A DNA stretch of 64,000 nt from an uncultured Paracoccaceae bacterium (GCA_958439195.1 OY288159.1:1-64000), one strand, 5' to 3'; positions 24,849 through 35,334 are shown, counted from the first letter of the stretch. Notes: a model not told the origin generated them from the sequence alone. Numbers and translations are program-made.

Positions 24849-26579
24849 TCAGCCCTGCTGCCAGGATTTGATCAACTCGTCATAGGAAATCGTCTCGCCC
24901 GCGGGCTTTTCGTTTTCCAGGGGGCCGACGGGCGAACCGGGTTCGTCGATCCAGACCTGCGGATCCTGCGGTTCGTTCATCTTCGGGCCGATGTCGCCCT
25001 GCACGCCTGCGCGTTCCAGACGTTCCAGCACGCTTTCCTGTTCTTCGCACAGGGCATCGAGCGCCTCTTGCGGGGTTTTTGCCCCCGACATGGCGTCACC
25101 GATGTTCTGCCACCAGAGCTGGGCCAGCTTCGGATAGTCCGGCACGTTGGTGCCAGTGGGCGACCACTGCACGCGGGCCGGGCTGCGGTAGAATTCGACC
25201 AGACCGCCAAGCTGCGGCGCACGATCCGTGAAGGACTGGTGCTGGATGGTCGATTCACGCGCGAACGTCAGGCCGACATGCGACTTTTTCACGTCCACGG
25301 TTTTTGAGGTGACGAACTGGGCATAGAGCCAGGCCGCCTGGGCGCGATCCACCGGGGTGGAATTCATCAGCGTCCATGACCCCACGTCCTGATAGCCGAC
25401 CTTCATGCCGTCCTGCCAATAGGCGCCGTGCGGCGAGGGGGCCATGCGCCACTTGGGCGTGCCATCCTCGTTCATCACGGGCAGGCCGGGTTTGACCATG
25501 TCGGCGGTGAAGGCGGTATACCAGAACATCTGCTGGGCAATGGCGCCCTGAGCAGGCACGGGACCGGCTTCGCCGAAGGTCATGCCCTGCGCTTCCGGCG
25601 GGGTGAACCGCTGAAGCCAATCAATGGCCTTGGTCACGGCGTAGACGGCGGCGGCGTCGTTGGTGGCACCGCCACGCGCAACGCAGGAGCCGACAGGCTG
25701 TGAGTTTTCGTTGACGCGGATGCCCCATTCATCGACCGGAAGGCCGTTGGGTTCACCCACATCGCCCATGCCGGCCATGGACATCCACGCATCGGTATAG
25801 CGCCAGCCGAGGGACGGGTCTTTCTTGCCGTAATCCATGTTGCCATAGACGCCGGAAGCCGGGCCACCCGCATAGGACATGTCGCGGCCGGTGAAGAATT
25901 CGGCGATGTCTTCATAGGCCGACCAGTTCAGCGGAACGCCCAGTTCATAGCCATACTTGGCCTGGAAATCGGCCTTGGTCTTTTCGTCGTTGAACCAATC
26001 GTAGCGGAACCAATAGAGGTTTGCGAACTGCTGGTCGGGAAGCTGATACAGCTTGCCATCCGGGGCGGTCGTGAACTTGGTTCCGATGAAATCTGCCAGA
26101 TCGAGGTTCGGGTTGGTGACAGCCGCACCTTCGCCTGCCATCCAATCAGTCAGGTTGCGGGCCTGCTGATAGCGCCAATGGGTGCCGATCAGGTCAGAGT
26201 CGTTGATATAGGCGTCATAGATGTTTTCGCCCGACTGCATCTGCGTTTGCAGCTTTTCCACCACGTCGCCTTCGCCGATCAGGTCATGGGTGACCTTGAT
26301 GCCGGTGATGGCGGTGAAGGCCGGGGCCAGCACCTTGGCTTCGTATTCGTGGGTCGTGATGGTTTCCGAAACCACCTTGATGTCCATTCCGGCGAAGGGG
26401 GCGGCGGCGTCGATGAACCACTGCATTTCCGCCTCTTGATCGGCGCGGGACAGGGTGGATTGATCACCGATTTCCGCGTCGAGGAAGGCTTTCGCCGCCT
26501 CCATATCGGCCCAGGCCGGGGCCGTGCCGAAGGCGATGAGCGCAAGCGCCATCGCGGTTGCTGTTGGTCGTAGTCTCAT
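24849..26579 (-). CDS. glpV: glycerol ABC transporter, periplasmic solute-binding protein
   Basis: Large (576-residue) extracellular solute-binding protein of the Rhizobium/Rhodobacter-type glycerol importer. The Sec signal is LALIAFGTAPAWADM. Characteristic blocks are ITTHEYEAKVLAPAFTAITG, LIGEGDVVEKLQTQMQSGEN, YDAYINDSDLIGTHWRYQ and a tryptophan-rich middle (NWSAYEDIAEFFTGRDMSYA). A strong GGGAGGAT site precedes the ATG. Last gene of the glp operon; the gap from glpU contains an inverted repeat and the gene is closed by a terminator, an arrangement that often raises binding-protein output relative to permease subunits. Confidence 0.94.
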   Translation of the reverse strand: MRLRPTATAMALALIAFGTAPAWADMEAAKAFLDAEIGDQSTLSRADQEAEMQWFIDAAAPFAGMDIKVVSETITTHEYEAKVLAPAFTAITGIKVTHDLIGEGDVVEKLQTQMQSGENIYDAYINDSDLIGTHWRYQQARNLTDWMAGEGAAVTNPNLDLADFIGTKFTTAPDGKLYQLPDQQFANLYWFRYDWFNDEKTKADFQAKYGYELGVPLNWSAYEDIAEFFTGRDMSYAGGPASGVYGNMDYGKKDPSLGWRYTDAWMSMAGMGDVGEPNGLPVDEWGIRVNENSQPVGSCVARGGATNDAAAVYAVTKAIDWLQRFTPPEAQGMTFGEAGPVPAQGAIAQQMFWYTAFTADMVKPGLPVMNEDGTPKWRMAPSPHGAYWQDGMKVGYQDVGSWTLMNSTPVDRAQAAWLYAQFVTSKTVDVKKSHVGLTFARESTIQHQSFTDRAPQLGGLVEFYRSPARVQWSPTGTNVPDYPKLAQLWWQNIGDAMSGAKTPQEALDALCEEQESVLERLERAGVQGDIGPKMNEPQDPQVWIDEPGSPVGPLENEKPAGETISYDELIKSWQQG

Positions 26580-26620
26580 AATTTATCCTCCCAGAATTTG
26601 AGACGTGTCGTTCTTTGTGT

Positions 26621-26652
26621 GCCGGGGGACGGGTCGCGTCCGGCCCCCCGGC
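26621..26652 (-). promoter_or_regulatory. inverted repeat in the glpU-glpV gap
   Basis: GCCGGGGG (26621-26628) faces CCCCCGGC (26645-26652), with an inner GGAC/GTCC that can pair alternatively. It lies in the 88-base space between glpU and glpV. Such hairpins commonly act as 3' stabilisers or partial terminators that tune the binding-protein level; direct evidence is only the sequence symmetry. Confidence 0.55.
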
Positions 26653-26667
26653 CCTTGGATGCCGGGA

Positions 26668-27069
26668 TCACGCCCAGCGAAACACCGCTGCGGCATAAAT
26701 CAGGCAACAGATCAGCGCGCCCCAAAGCGGCGCACCGAAGGTAAAGAGCCAGCCCACACAGATGAAAGCCGACCCGAGTAGGGAAATGAACAGCCGGTCA
26801 CCGCGCGTGGTTTCGATCCTGAGAATGCCTTTGCGCGGCGTTTCGGGGTAACGGATCGCCAGCAGGGTAAAGACGATCAGCAGGCTGGCGATGACGAAAA
26901 AGAACAGGGCGACCGGGAAGGTCCAGGCCATCCAGCCGCCTTGGATCAGGGGAGCGAACCAGTCGATGCCGTCTTCGGTGCGCGGCACCGAAAGAAACAG
27001 CGCGGCAAGGATTGCGGCCAGAGCGGCGGCGGTGACAAGGTAGATGCTGGTCCAGCGAGAGGCGGTCAT
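26668..27069 (-). CDS. glpU: GlpU-like DUF2160 membrane protein of glycerol transporter
   Basis: Small integral membrane protein (133 residues) with a DUF2160 core: GGWMAWTFPVALFFFVIASL, ETTRGDRLFISLLGSAFIC and LWGALICCLIYAAAVFRW. The family accompanies the ABC glycerol importer; its exact function is unknown to me. The start MTASRWTSIYLVTAAAL overlaps the glpQ stop by one base (TGATG), which supports translational coupling. It adds a first hydrophobic helix and about 45 residues ahead of the core, longer than the DUF2160 proteins I remember. Confidence 0.85.
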   Translation of the reverse strand: MTASRWTSIYLVTAAALAAILAALFLSVPRTEDGIDWFAPLIQGGWMAWTFPVALFFFVIASLLIVFTLLAIRYPETPRKGILRIETTRGDRLFISLLGSAFICVGWLFTFGAPLWGALICCLIYAAAVFRWA

Positions 27070-27872
27070 CACACCCTTCCCAGGGCAAAGCCCTTGGCGA
27101 TGTAGTTGCGGACGAAGTAGATCACCAGCGCGCCGGGGATGATGGTCAGCACGCCGGCGGCGGCGAGAACGCCCCAATCCATACCCGAGGCAGATACTGT
27201 CCGGGTCATGGTGGCGGCGATCGGCTTGGCGTTCACAGAGGTGAGCGTGCGGGACAGCAGCAGTTCGACCCAAGAGAACATGAAGCAGAAGAAGGCCGCG
27301 ACGCCGATGCCCGAGGCGATCAGCGGCATGAAGATTTTCACGAAGAAGCGACCAAAGCTGTAGCCGTCGATATAGGCGGTTTCGTCAATTTCCTTTGGCA
27401 CGCCGCGCATAAAACCTTCGAGGATCCAGACAGCGAGGGGGACGTTGAACAGGCAATGCGCCAGCGCCACGGCGATGTGGGTATCAAACAGACCGACCGA
27501 GGAATACAGTTGAAAGAACGGCAGGGCAAAGACAGCGGGCGGTGCCATACGGTTCGTGAGCAGCCAGAAGAACAGATGCTTGTCGCCCATGAAGCTGTAG
27601 CGCGAAAAGGCATAGGCGGCAGGCAGCGCCACGGTCAGCGAGATGACCACGTTCATCGTGACGTAGATGATGGAGTTCACATAGCCCATATACCAGGACG
27701 GGTCTGTCAGGATGGTGACATAGTTCTGGATCGTGAAATCCATCGGGAACAGCGAGAAGGTGGAGGTGATCTCGGTGTTGGTCTTGAAGCTCATGTTCAC
27801 GAGCCAATAGATCGGGATCAGCAGGAACAGCAGGTAGATCGTCATCACGATGGGGGAGCCGCGCAGGCGCAT
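27069..27872 (-). CDS. glpQ: glycerol ABC transporter permease GlpQ
   Basis: Binding-protein-dependent transport permease, 267 residues with six hydrophobic helices. The EAA loop that contacts the ATPase is EIDETAYIDGYSFGRFFVKI followed by FMPLI (about residues 160-184). The start MRLRGSPIVMTIYLLFLLIP lies one base beyond the glpP stop. This is the second, C-terminal-type permease of the carbohydrate ABC class and pairs with GlpP. Confidence 0.93.
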   Translation of the reverse strand: MRLRGSPIVMTIYLLFLLIPIYWLVNMSFKTNTEITSTFSLFPMDFTIQNYVTILTDPSWYMGYVNSIIYVTMNVVISLTVALPAAYAFSRYSFMGDKHLFFWLLTNRMAPPAVFALPFFQLYSSVGLFDTHIAVALAHCLFNVPLAVWILEGFMRGVPKEIDETAYIDGYSFGRFFVKIFMPLIASGIGVAAFFCFMFSWVELLLSRTLTSVNAKPIAATMTRTVSASGMDWGVLAAAGVLTIIPGALVIYFVRNYIAKGFALGRV

Positions 27873-27873
27873 C

Positions 27874-28745
<872 letters not shown>

Positions 28746-28746
<1 letters not shown>

Positions 28747-29828
28747 CAGGCGGCCCCCCCGAGCGGTGCGACGCGCCAGTCATCGGCATAGACATTGATG
28801 CGGTCGGGTGTGAACTGGACATGGGTCAGGTCTGCGCCGACGGCCATTCCTTCGGGGGCGATCACATTGACGGTGCTGCCCGCCACATCGCCCCGGATGA
28901 TGCGGTGGCGACCCACATCTTCGACGCGCTTGATCGTGATGGGCAGGCCGTTGCCTGCGGTGAGAACGGCATATTCGGGACGGATGCCGATCTGGGTGCG
29001 GCCCGTGATTGGCCCGTAGGCCGCACCCAGCGGCACAGCCGCGCCTTGCAGATGCGCGGTGTTGCCATGAATTTCGGCGGGAAGAAGGTTCATCCCCGGC
29101 GAGCCGATGAAATAGCCGACAAAGGTATGGGCCGGGGTTTCGAACAGGTCTTCCGGCGTGCCCATCTGGACCACGCGGCCATCATACATCACAACAACCT
29201 TGTCGGCGAAGGTCAGCGCCTCGGTCTGGTCATGGGTGACGTAGATCATCGTATGGCCAAATTCGCGGTGCAGCTGTTTGAGCTGGGTGCGCAGTTCCCA
29301 TTTCATATGCGGGTCGATCACGGTGAGCGGTTCGTCAAACAGGATGGCGTTCACGTCTTCGCGCACCATGCCGCGGCCAAGGCTGATCTTTTGCTTTGCG
29401 TCGGCGGTCAGACCGCGGGCCTTTCGGTCAAGGATCGATTCCATCCCGATCATCGCGGCAATCTGGCCGACGCGGGCCTTGATATAGGCGGCGTCCATGC
29501 CCCTGTTGCGCAGCGGAAAGGCAAGGTTGTCGCGCACGGTCATGGTGTCGTAGACGACCGGGAACTGAAACACCTGTGCGATGTTGCGCGCGGCGGTTTC
29601 GGCATCAGTCACGTCTCGGTCGCCAAACAGCACGCGGCCCTGGCTGGGGCGCAGCAGGCCGGAAATGATGTTGAGAAGCGTAGTCTTGCCGCAGCCGGAC
29701 GATCCCAGCAGGGCATAGGCGCCGCCGTCTTGCCAGACGTGATCCATTTCCTTGAGTGCGAAATCCGACTCAGTCCGGGGATTGGCCAGGTAGCTGTGGG
29801 CGAGGTTCTTGAGTGTGATCTGTGCCAT
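28746..29828 (-). CDS. glpT: glycerol ABC transporter ATP-binding protein GlpT
   Basis: ABC ATPase of the MalK/UgpC type, 360 residues. Walker A is LLGSSGCGKTTLLNI (about 37-51). The signature region (KQKISLGRGMVREDV) is degenerate relative to LSGGQ, and Walker B is NAILFDEPLTVIDPHMKWEL, where the usual Asp after LF-DEP and L-x-N are altered. The switch histidine is in YVTHDQTEALTFADK. The C-terminal third is an OB-like regulatory domain (IGIRPEYAV). The atypical signature is usual for one of the two ATPases of glycerol importers; it likely pairs with GlpS as a heterodimer. Confidence 0.92.
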
Positions 29829-29830
29829 GT

Positions 29831-30919
29831 TCAGGCTGCCGCCGCATAGGCCGCAGGCGCGGCGAGGCGGCCTTCGGCATCAAAGAGATAGATATGGGTC
29901 GGGTCGAGCCAGACGCTGACCTGTTGCCCGGCGGGCAGATCATGCACCCCATGAACAAGGCCGACCCAGCGATCGGTTCCATGTATGAGGTGAAGGAAGG
30001 TTTCGGAACCGGTGATTTCGGTGACGCCAAGGGTGCAGCGGAATTCGATTGCCGTTCCAGAATGGGTGTTCAGGTGCAGGTGATTGGCGCGGAACCCGGC
30101 GGTGTAATTCCCATCGGGCAGGGCCGAAAGTGCGCCGGTCGCGGGGGCGTTTGCGATGCCGCCAAAGTTCAGGCGGTTGCCTTGTTTCTGACAAGGCAAA
30201 AAGTTCATCGGCGGGTCGCTGAACACGCGTGCGGTAATGGCGTCGGCGGGTTGGCGATAGACCTGCGGGGTTGGACCGAATTGCGTGACGCGGCCTTCCC
30301 AGAGAGTGGCGGTATTGCCGCCAAGAAGCAGTGCCTCTTCGGGTTCGGTGGTGGCATAGACGAAAATGGCACCAGATTCTTCGAAGATGCGGGGGATTTC
30401 AGCGCGCAGTTCTTCGCGCAGTTTGTAATCAAGGTTGGCCAGCGGTTCATCCAACAGGACAAGCCCCGCCTCTTTTACCAGTGCGCGGGCGAGGGCGCAT
30501 CGCTGCTGCTGGCCACCCGACAATTCCAGCGGCTTGCGGTCAAGCATCGGGGTGAGTTTGAGCATTTCTGCCGTGGCGCGGACGGCGCGATCAATTTCAG
30601 CCGCCGACTTGCCCATCAGGCGCAGGGGCGAGGCGATGTTGGCGTAAACGGTCATCGCCGGGTAGTTGATGAATTGCTGGTAGACCATAGCCACCTTGCG
30701 ATCCTGCACGCGGATGCCCGTCACATCCTGGCCGTGCCAGAACAGACGGCCCGAGGTAGGAGCATCCAGCCCGGCCATCAGGCGCATCAGCGATGTCTTG
30801 CCCGAAGATGTGGGGCCAAGAAGCACGTTCATCGTGCCTTTTTCCAGTGTCAGGGTCGTAGGCTGGATATGGACCTGCCCCTTGACGACCCTGCCGACTG
30901 ATTTCAATTCCAGCGCCAT
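29831..30919 (-). CDS. glpS: glycerol ABC transporter ATP-binding protein GlpS
   Basis: Second ABC ATPase of the importer, 362 residues from MALELKSVGRVVKGQVHIQP. Walker A LLGPTSSGKTSLMRLM, canonical signature LELSGGQQQRCALARALVK and Walker B LVLLDEPLANLDYKLREEL are all intact. The switch position reads YATTEPEEALLLG, where the His typical of H-loops (T-H-D-Q) is replaced by Thr-Glu. Together with GlpT's degenerate signature this suggests an asymmetric pair with one canonical ATP site. Start chosen over 30967 because the shorter start gives the conserved N-terminus. Confidence 0.92.
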   Translation of the reverse strand: MALELKSVGRVVKGQVHIQPTTLTLEKGTMNVLLGPTSSGKTSLMRLMAGLDAPTSGRLFWHGQDVTGIRVQDRKVAMVYQQFINYPAMTVYANIASPLRLMGKSAAEIDRAVRATAEMLKLTPMLDRKPLELSGGQQQRCALARALVKEAGLVLLDEPLANLDYKLREELRAEIPRIFEESGAIFVYATTEPEEALLLGGNTATLWEGRVTQFGPTPQVYRQPADAITARVFSDPPMNFLPCQKQGNRLNFGGIANAPATGALSALPDGNYTAGFRANHLHLNTHSGTAIEFRCTLGVTEITGSETFLHLIHGTDRWVGLVHGVHDLPAGQQVSVWLDPTHIYLFDAEGRLAAPAAYAAAA

Positions 30920-30929
30920 CCGTTCCTCT

Positions 30930-32525
30930 TCATTCTGCTGCGGGGCTGATCGACCGGGGGATGACAACCTGTGCCATCCACTGATCCAGCGCGCTGATCT
31001 GTTCTGGGGTCAGCCGCAGGCCAAGTTTCGTGCGCCGCCACACCACGTCGGCGGCGGCGGTGGCGAATTCGTGGGTCATGAGCCAGCGCACCTCGGCCTC
31101 GGTCAGGGTGCCGCCAAAATCGCGGCCAAGGTCGGCGGCGGTTTTGGCACCGTGCAGAAGGGCGGCAGCCTCGGACCCGTAGGCGCGGATCAGGCGGGCA
31201 GCCCAGTAATCGGTGAGGAAAGGATGGGCCGTCTTTAGCCGCTGGGTCAGGGCGGCGGCACCGTCATGCGGGAAGTCGCCGCCGGGCAGGGTCACGCGGG
31301 CCGTCCAGGGGCCGGTGGCCTGGGGGAAGTGGGGTTGCAGCTTTTCCAGCGCGGATTCGGCCAGACGGCGGTAGGTGGTGATCTTGCCACCAAAGACGTT
31401 CAAGAGCGGCGCGCCGTTGGTATCAAGCGACAGGACATAGTCGCGTGTGGCCGCGGTCGCGGATTTCGCGCCGTCATTATACAGGGGGCGCACGCCGGAA
31501 TAGGACCAGACCACGTCATCCACGGTGACGGGCTTGGCGAAATACTGGCTGGCGAAGGTCAGCAGGTAATCGCGTTCGGCATCGGTGCAGACGGCGTCTT
31601 TGGGCGCGCCCTTGTGATCATGATCTGTGGTGCCGATCAGGGTGAAATCCTGTTCGTAGGGGATGGCAAAGATGATGCGGCCATCGGTGCCCTGAAAGAA
31701 ATAGCAGCGATCGTGGTCATAAAGTTTCCGCGTCACGATATGCGACCCGCGCACCAGGCGGACGCCTTCGGTGGAATTGATGTGGGTGACGTTGCGGATC
31801 ACGTCTTCGACCCACGGACCCCCGGCATTGACCAAGGCACGCGCCTTGAACGTCTGCGCGCCATCGGGGCCATTGGTGGTGATTTCCCAGACGCCACTGG
31901 TGCGGGTGGCCGAGATGACGCGGGTGCGGGTCAGGATCGTGGCCCCGCGCTGGGCCGCGTCGCGGGCATTGAGAGAGACGAGTTTGGAATCTTCGACCCA
32001 GCAGTCGGAATATTCATACGCGTGGTGAAAGCGGGGTTGCAGCGGTTTGCCTGCGGGATCGCGGGTCAGGTCCAGCGTGCGGGTGGCGGGCAGGATCCTG
32101 CGGCCGCCGAGCGTGTCATAAAGGAACAGGCCCAGCCGGATAAGCCAAGCCGGGCGGCGGCCTTTCATCCACGGCATGACGCGCGACAGAAGGCGGCCTG
32201 TGGGGGTATCGCCTTCAAACCGCATGTCGGGATGATACGGCAGCACAAAGCGCATGGGCCATGAGATGTGGGGCATGGCAACCAGCAGGGTTTCGCGTTC
32301 TTCCAGTGCCTCACGCACCAGCCGGAATTCAAAATATTCCAGATACCGCAAACCACCGTGAAACAGTTTGGTCGAGGCCGACGAGGTGGCCTGTGCCAGA
32401 TCACCCTGTTCGGCCAGCACGACAGACAGGCCACGGCCTGTCGCGTCACGGGCAATGCCGCAGCCGTTGATGCCGCCACCGATTATGAAGATGTCGGCCA
32501 TTTCAGGCCCGGTCTTCGCTGTCAC
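30930..32525 (-). CDS. glpD: glycerol-3-phosphate dehydrogenase
   Basis: FAD-dependent membrane-associated enzyme oxidising glycerol-3-phosphate to dihydroxyacetone phosphate and passing electrons to quinone. The 531-residue product has the dinucleotide fold IIGGGINGCGIARDATGRGL and the adjacent SSASTKLFHGGLRYLEYFEF signature, both diagnostic of GlpD. GTG at 32525 is preceded by GGGAGGAG at ideal spacing; the internal ATG eight codons later lacks one. It is the first gene of the operon and divergent from glpR, with a 277-base shared control region. Confidence 0.96.
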   Translation of the reverse strand: MTAKTGPEMADIFIIGGGINGCGIARDATGRGLSVVLAEQGDLAQATSSASTKLFHGGLRYLEYFEFRLVREALEERETLLVAMPHISWPMRFVLPYHPDMRFEGDTPTGRLLSRVMPWMKGRRPAWLIRLGLFLYDTLGGRRILPATRTLDLTRDPAGKPLQPRFHHAYEYSDCWVEDSKLVSLNARDAAQRGATILTRTRVISATRTSGVWEITTNGPDGAQTFKARALVNAGGPWVEDVIRNVTHINSTEGVRLVRGSHIVTRKLYDHDRCYFFQGTDGRIIFAIPYEQDFTLIGTTDHDHKGAPKDAVCTDAERDYLLTFASQYFAKPVTVDDVVWSYSGVRPLYNDGAKSATAATRDYVLSLDTNGAPLLNVFGGKITTYRRLAESALEKLQPHFPQATGPWTARVTLPGGDFPHDGAAALTQRLKTAHPFLTDYWAARLIRAYGSEAAALLHGAKTAADLGRDFGGTLTEAEVRWLMTHEFATAAADVVWRRTKLGLRLTPEQISALDQWMAQVVIPRSISPAAE

Positions 32526-32802
32526 GCCAGTCTCCTCCCTAGCGGGGCAGAGGTTGAAACGAATCCATCTGCTGGGTCAATGATTATTTTCGTTTATGCG
32601 CGTTTTTCAAGAAAGCGAACATTGACGCGCCGCAGAAAGAGGAAAGTGCCATGTTTTCAATGGAACTTCTGGTAATCGCACATTTTCGCGCTGCATTGCG
32701 GCGGGGGTTTTCCGTGCAGGTGCAGAAACTTTTGCGGCTTGATTGCTGCGGCATCCTTTCCGAACATGCTGTGCAAGACAGCGAAGAAAAAGGAACGCCG
32801 CA
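32526..32802. promoter_or_regulatory. glpD/glpR divergent control region
   Basis: This gap holds an AT-rich block (TGATTATTTTCGTTTATGCG) and two CGAACAT sequences (32616-32622 and 32761-32767) matching the half-site of enterobacterial GlpR operators (TCG-AACAT type). An imperfect inverted pair TTCGTTT / AAAGCGAA surrounds 32590-32619. These are plausible GlpR sites by position and resemblance only. No ORF in it looks like a gene. Confidence 0.4.
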
Positions 32803-33564
32803 GTGGCGCTGAGTTTCCGTCAGACCGAGATACTGGAGATCGCCCGCAGCGAGGGGCGGGTGATGGTTGAGGATCTGGCGCACCGGTTTGACGTGACCTT
32901 GCAAACGATCCGCCGTGACCTGACCGAATTGGCGGACATGGGCCATCTGGACCGGGTGCATGGTGGCGCGGTGCCAAGGACCGGCGTGACCAACCTTGGA
33001 TATGAACAACGCCGGCAAATGAATGAAGGCGCAAAGGCCGCCATTGCGCGGGCCTGTGCAGCGGCGATCCCGGAAAACTGTTCGCTGATCATGAACCTTG
33101 GCACCACGACCGAGGCGGTGGCGCGGGAATTGCTGACGCATCGCAACATCACGGTGGTGACGAACAACATGAACGTGGCCAATACGATGGCCGCCAATCC
33201 GGGATGCGAGATCATGGTGGCGGGCGGGGCGTTGCGCCGGTCCGATGGCGGGCTGGTGGGGGAATTGACGACGCAGTTCTTTGAGCAGTTCAAGGTGGAT
33301 TATGCGGTGATCGGTGCATCCGCGCTGGATCAGGATGGTGATCTGCTGGATTTCGATCTGGCCGAGGTGCGGGTGTCCAAGGCGATCATCCGGCAAGCGC
33401 GCAAGGTGTTTCTGGTCTGCGACCATTCCAAGCTGGACCGGTCGGCCCCGGCGCGGTTGGCGTCATTGTCAGAGATCACAACGCTGTTCACCGACATGCC
33501 CCTGCCGCCCGATCTGGCGCGGAAATGCGCGGACTGGGGGACAGGGGTGGTGGTCGCCGGGTGA
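32803..33564 (+). CDS. glpR: DeoR-family regulator, probable glycerol operon repressor
   Basis: DeoR-type repressor, 253 residues from GTG 32803 (MALSFRQTEILEIARSEGRV), preceded by AGGA at eight bases; a longer in-frame start at 32743 would add an unusual basic tail. The winged helix-turn-helix is VEDLAHRFDVTLQTIRRDLT followed by DRVHGGAVP. The C-terminal sugar-phosphate sensor has GTTTEAVA and a phosphate-loop region LIMNLGTTTEA. Glycerol-3-phosphate is the expected inducer. Position next to and divergent from glpD supports GlpR over other DeoR regulators. Confidence 0.9.
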   Translation: MALSFRQTEILEIARSEGRVMVEDLAHRFDVTLQTIRRDLTELADMGHLDRVHGGAVPRTGVTNLGYEQRRQMNEGAKAAIARACAAAIPENCSLIMNLGTTTEAVARELLTHRNITVVTNNMNVANTMAANPGCEIMVAGGALRRSDGGLVGELTTQFFEQFKVDYAVIGASALDQDGDLLDFDLAEVRVSKAIIRQARKVFLVCDHSKLDRSAPARLASLSEITTLFTDMPLPPDLARKCADWGTGVVVAG

Positions 33565-33571
33565 CGGTTGA

Positions 33572-34516
33572 TCAGGCTGAAGGCCAGTCCAGTTCCGGGC
33601 CAAGCGGCACGATGCCGTTCGGGTTCAGCGCCCTGATCGAATAGTAACCCCGCTTGATATGGTCGATGTTCACAGTCTCTGCCATGCCGGGCAGGGCGTG
33701 GATGCGCGCGGTGTAGGCCCATAGGCTTGGATAATCAGTCAGGCGCCGCAGGTTGCATTTGAACAGGCCGTGATAGGCGGCGTCAAAGCGGATCAGTGTG
33801 ACAAAGGCGCGGATGTCGGTTTCCGTGAAACGGTCGCCGTGCAGCCATTTTCGCCCGTCGGACAGGCGATGTTCCAGCGAGTCGAGGGTGGTGAAAACGT
33901 CATTGAACGCCTCTTCATAGGCGATTTGGGTGGTGGCAAAGCCAGCGCGGTAGACGCCATTGTTTAGCGTGGGATAGATCGCATCGTTCAGGGCGTCGAT
34001 TTCGGGCCGCAGATCCGCCGGGTAAAGATCCGGGCCGCTGGCAAGGGGGCCGAAGCCGGAATTCAACATGCGCAGGATGTCGGCGCTTTCGTTGCTGACA
34101 ATGGTGGCGGTCTGTTTGTCCCAAAGCACGGGAACGGTGGCGCGGCCGCTGACCAAGGGATCGGCGCGGGTGTAGATTTCGTGCATGTAGGTTGCGCTGT
34201 TCACCGGATCGGCACTGTCGGCAAAGCGCCAGCCCTGATCTGTCAGTTCGGGTTCGACGATGGACAGGGTGATCGCGTCCTCCAGCCCTTTTAGCTTGCG
34301 CGCCATCAGGGTGCGGCTGGCCCAGGGACAGATCAGCGCGACATAAAGGTGATATCGTCCCGGTTCGGCCTTGAAGCCGGCTTGGCCCGTGGGGCCGGGG
34401 GTGCCGTCAGTGGTGATCCAGTTGCGGAACGAGGAAACCTGACGGACGAAGCCGCCCTTTTCATCCTTGGCCTGCACCGGATCCCATTTCGCCATCCATT
34501 TGCCATTCACAAGCAT
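33572..34516 (-). CDS. glutathionyl-hydroquinone reductase (YqjG/PcpF type)
   Basis: Xi-class glutathione transferase that reduces glutathionyl-hydroquinones. The 314-residue protein starts MLVNGKWMAKWDPVQ. The catalytic cysteine is in the CPWA motif of LYVALICPWASRTLMARKLK, and the family-specific KGGFVRQVSSFRNWI segment and C-terminal RGYYSIRALNPNGIVPLGP tail are present. ATG overlaps the stop of the VOC protein gene (TGATG), so the two are coupled. It converges on glpR with a 7-base gap and no terminator. Confidence 0.93.
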   Translation of the reverse strand: MLVNGKWMAKWDPVQAKDEKGGFVRQVSSFRNWITTDGTPGPTGQAGFKAEPGRYHLYVALICPWASRTLMARKLKGLEDAITLSIVEPELTDQGWRFADSADPVNSATYMHEIYTRADPLVSGRATVPVLWDKQTATIVSNESADILRMLNSGFGPLASGPDLYPADLRPEIDALNDAIYPTLNNGVYRAGFATTQIAYEEAFNDVFTTLDSLEHRLSDGRKWLHGDRFTETDIRAFVTLIRFDAAYHGLFKCNLRRLTDYPSLWAYTARIHALPGMAETVNIDHIKRGYYSIRALNPNGIVPLGPELDWPSA

Positions 34517-35334
34517 CAGCGTTTCTCCGTCAGCGTGATCTGGGTTCCCCAGGGATCGCTCAATGTGGTCTTTCCGTTTGTTTGCGTCGTGATCGCAGAC
34601 AGGGCCGCGCTGTCGGCGCGAATTTCCACACTGGTCAGGCCGGTGGAAGGCGTGCGGGGACCGGCGCCCCGGCTGTTCCAGACATTGGTGGCCAAGTGAT
34701 GGTGATAGCCGCCCGCGCCGTAGAACGCGGCACCGGGATAGTGCGCGGTAACCGGAAAGCCCAGCGTGCCGGAATAGAAGGCCTGTGCCTGTGCCACATC
34801 GCCCACCTGAAGGTGGACATGGCCCACCACGGTACCTTCGGGCGCACCCGACCAAGGGGCATCGGCGGCGGCGGCGAGTGCGTCAAGATCAAGCGGGTCC
34901 GTCGTCATCTGGATCTTGCCGTCGGGGCCGGTCCAGTGTGGCCTGGGGCGATCGACGTAGATTTCGATGCCGTTGCCTTCGGGATCGGCAAGATAGATCG
35001 CCTCGGATACCTTGTGATCGGATGCGCCTTGCAGGGGCAAGCGGGTTGCGGCGGCATGATGCAACCAGCGGGCAAGGGCCGCGCGGTCGGGCAGCAGGAA
35101 GGCCGTGTGGAACAGCCCTGCCTCTCGCGGGGAGCGGGAGCGGGCCTGCGGATCAGCGATGAGCGTGACCAGAGCCTTGTCACCCGCGCCAAGGGTGGTT
35201 TGCGCGTTGTCGGCGGACAGTTTCGTCAGGCCGAGGGCGCGGGTATAGAAATCGGCGGTGCGGTCAAGGTTGTTCACAGTCAATGTGACGCGGCCGATTT
35301 CCATGGGGGCAGAGGCGGTAGAGGCGTTGCTCAT
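34516..35334 (-). CDS. VOC-family protein, CatE-like ring-cleavage dioxygenase
   Basis: Two vicinal-oxygen-chelate domains in 272 residues: the first starts IGRVTLTVNNLDRTADFYTR and the second GHVHLQVGDVAQAQAFYSGT. Possible metal ligands are His in GHVHLQV and in GGYHHHLATNVWNS and a Glu in VEIRAD. The pattern resembles CatE/YfiE-type catechol-2,3-dioxygenases and glyoxalase-like proteins acting on quinones. Coupling with a glutathionyl-hydroquinone reductase favours a quinone/catechol-related role. The exact reaction is not predictable. Confidence 0.85.
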   Translation of the reverse strand: MSNASTASAPMEIGRVTLTVNNLDRTADFYTRALGLTKLSADNAQTTLGAGDKALVTLIADPQARSRSPREAGLFHTAFLLPDRAALARWLHHAAATRLPLQGASDHKVSEAIYLADPEGNGIEIYVDRPRPHWTGPDGKIQMTTDPLDLDALAAAADAPWSGAPEGTVVGHVHLQVGDVAQAQAFYSGTLGFPVTAHYPGAAFYGAGGYHHHLATNVWNSRGAGPRTPSTGLTSVEIRADSAALSAITTQTNGKTTLSDPWGTQITLTEKR

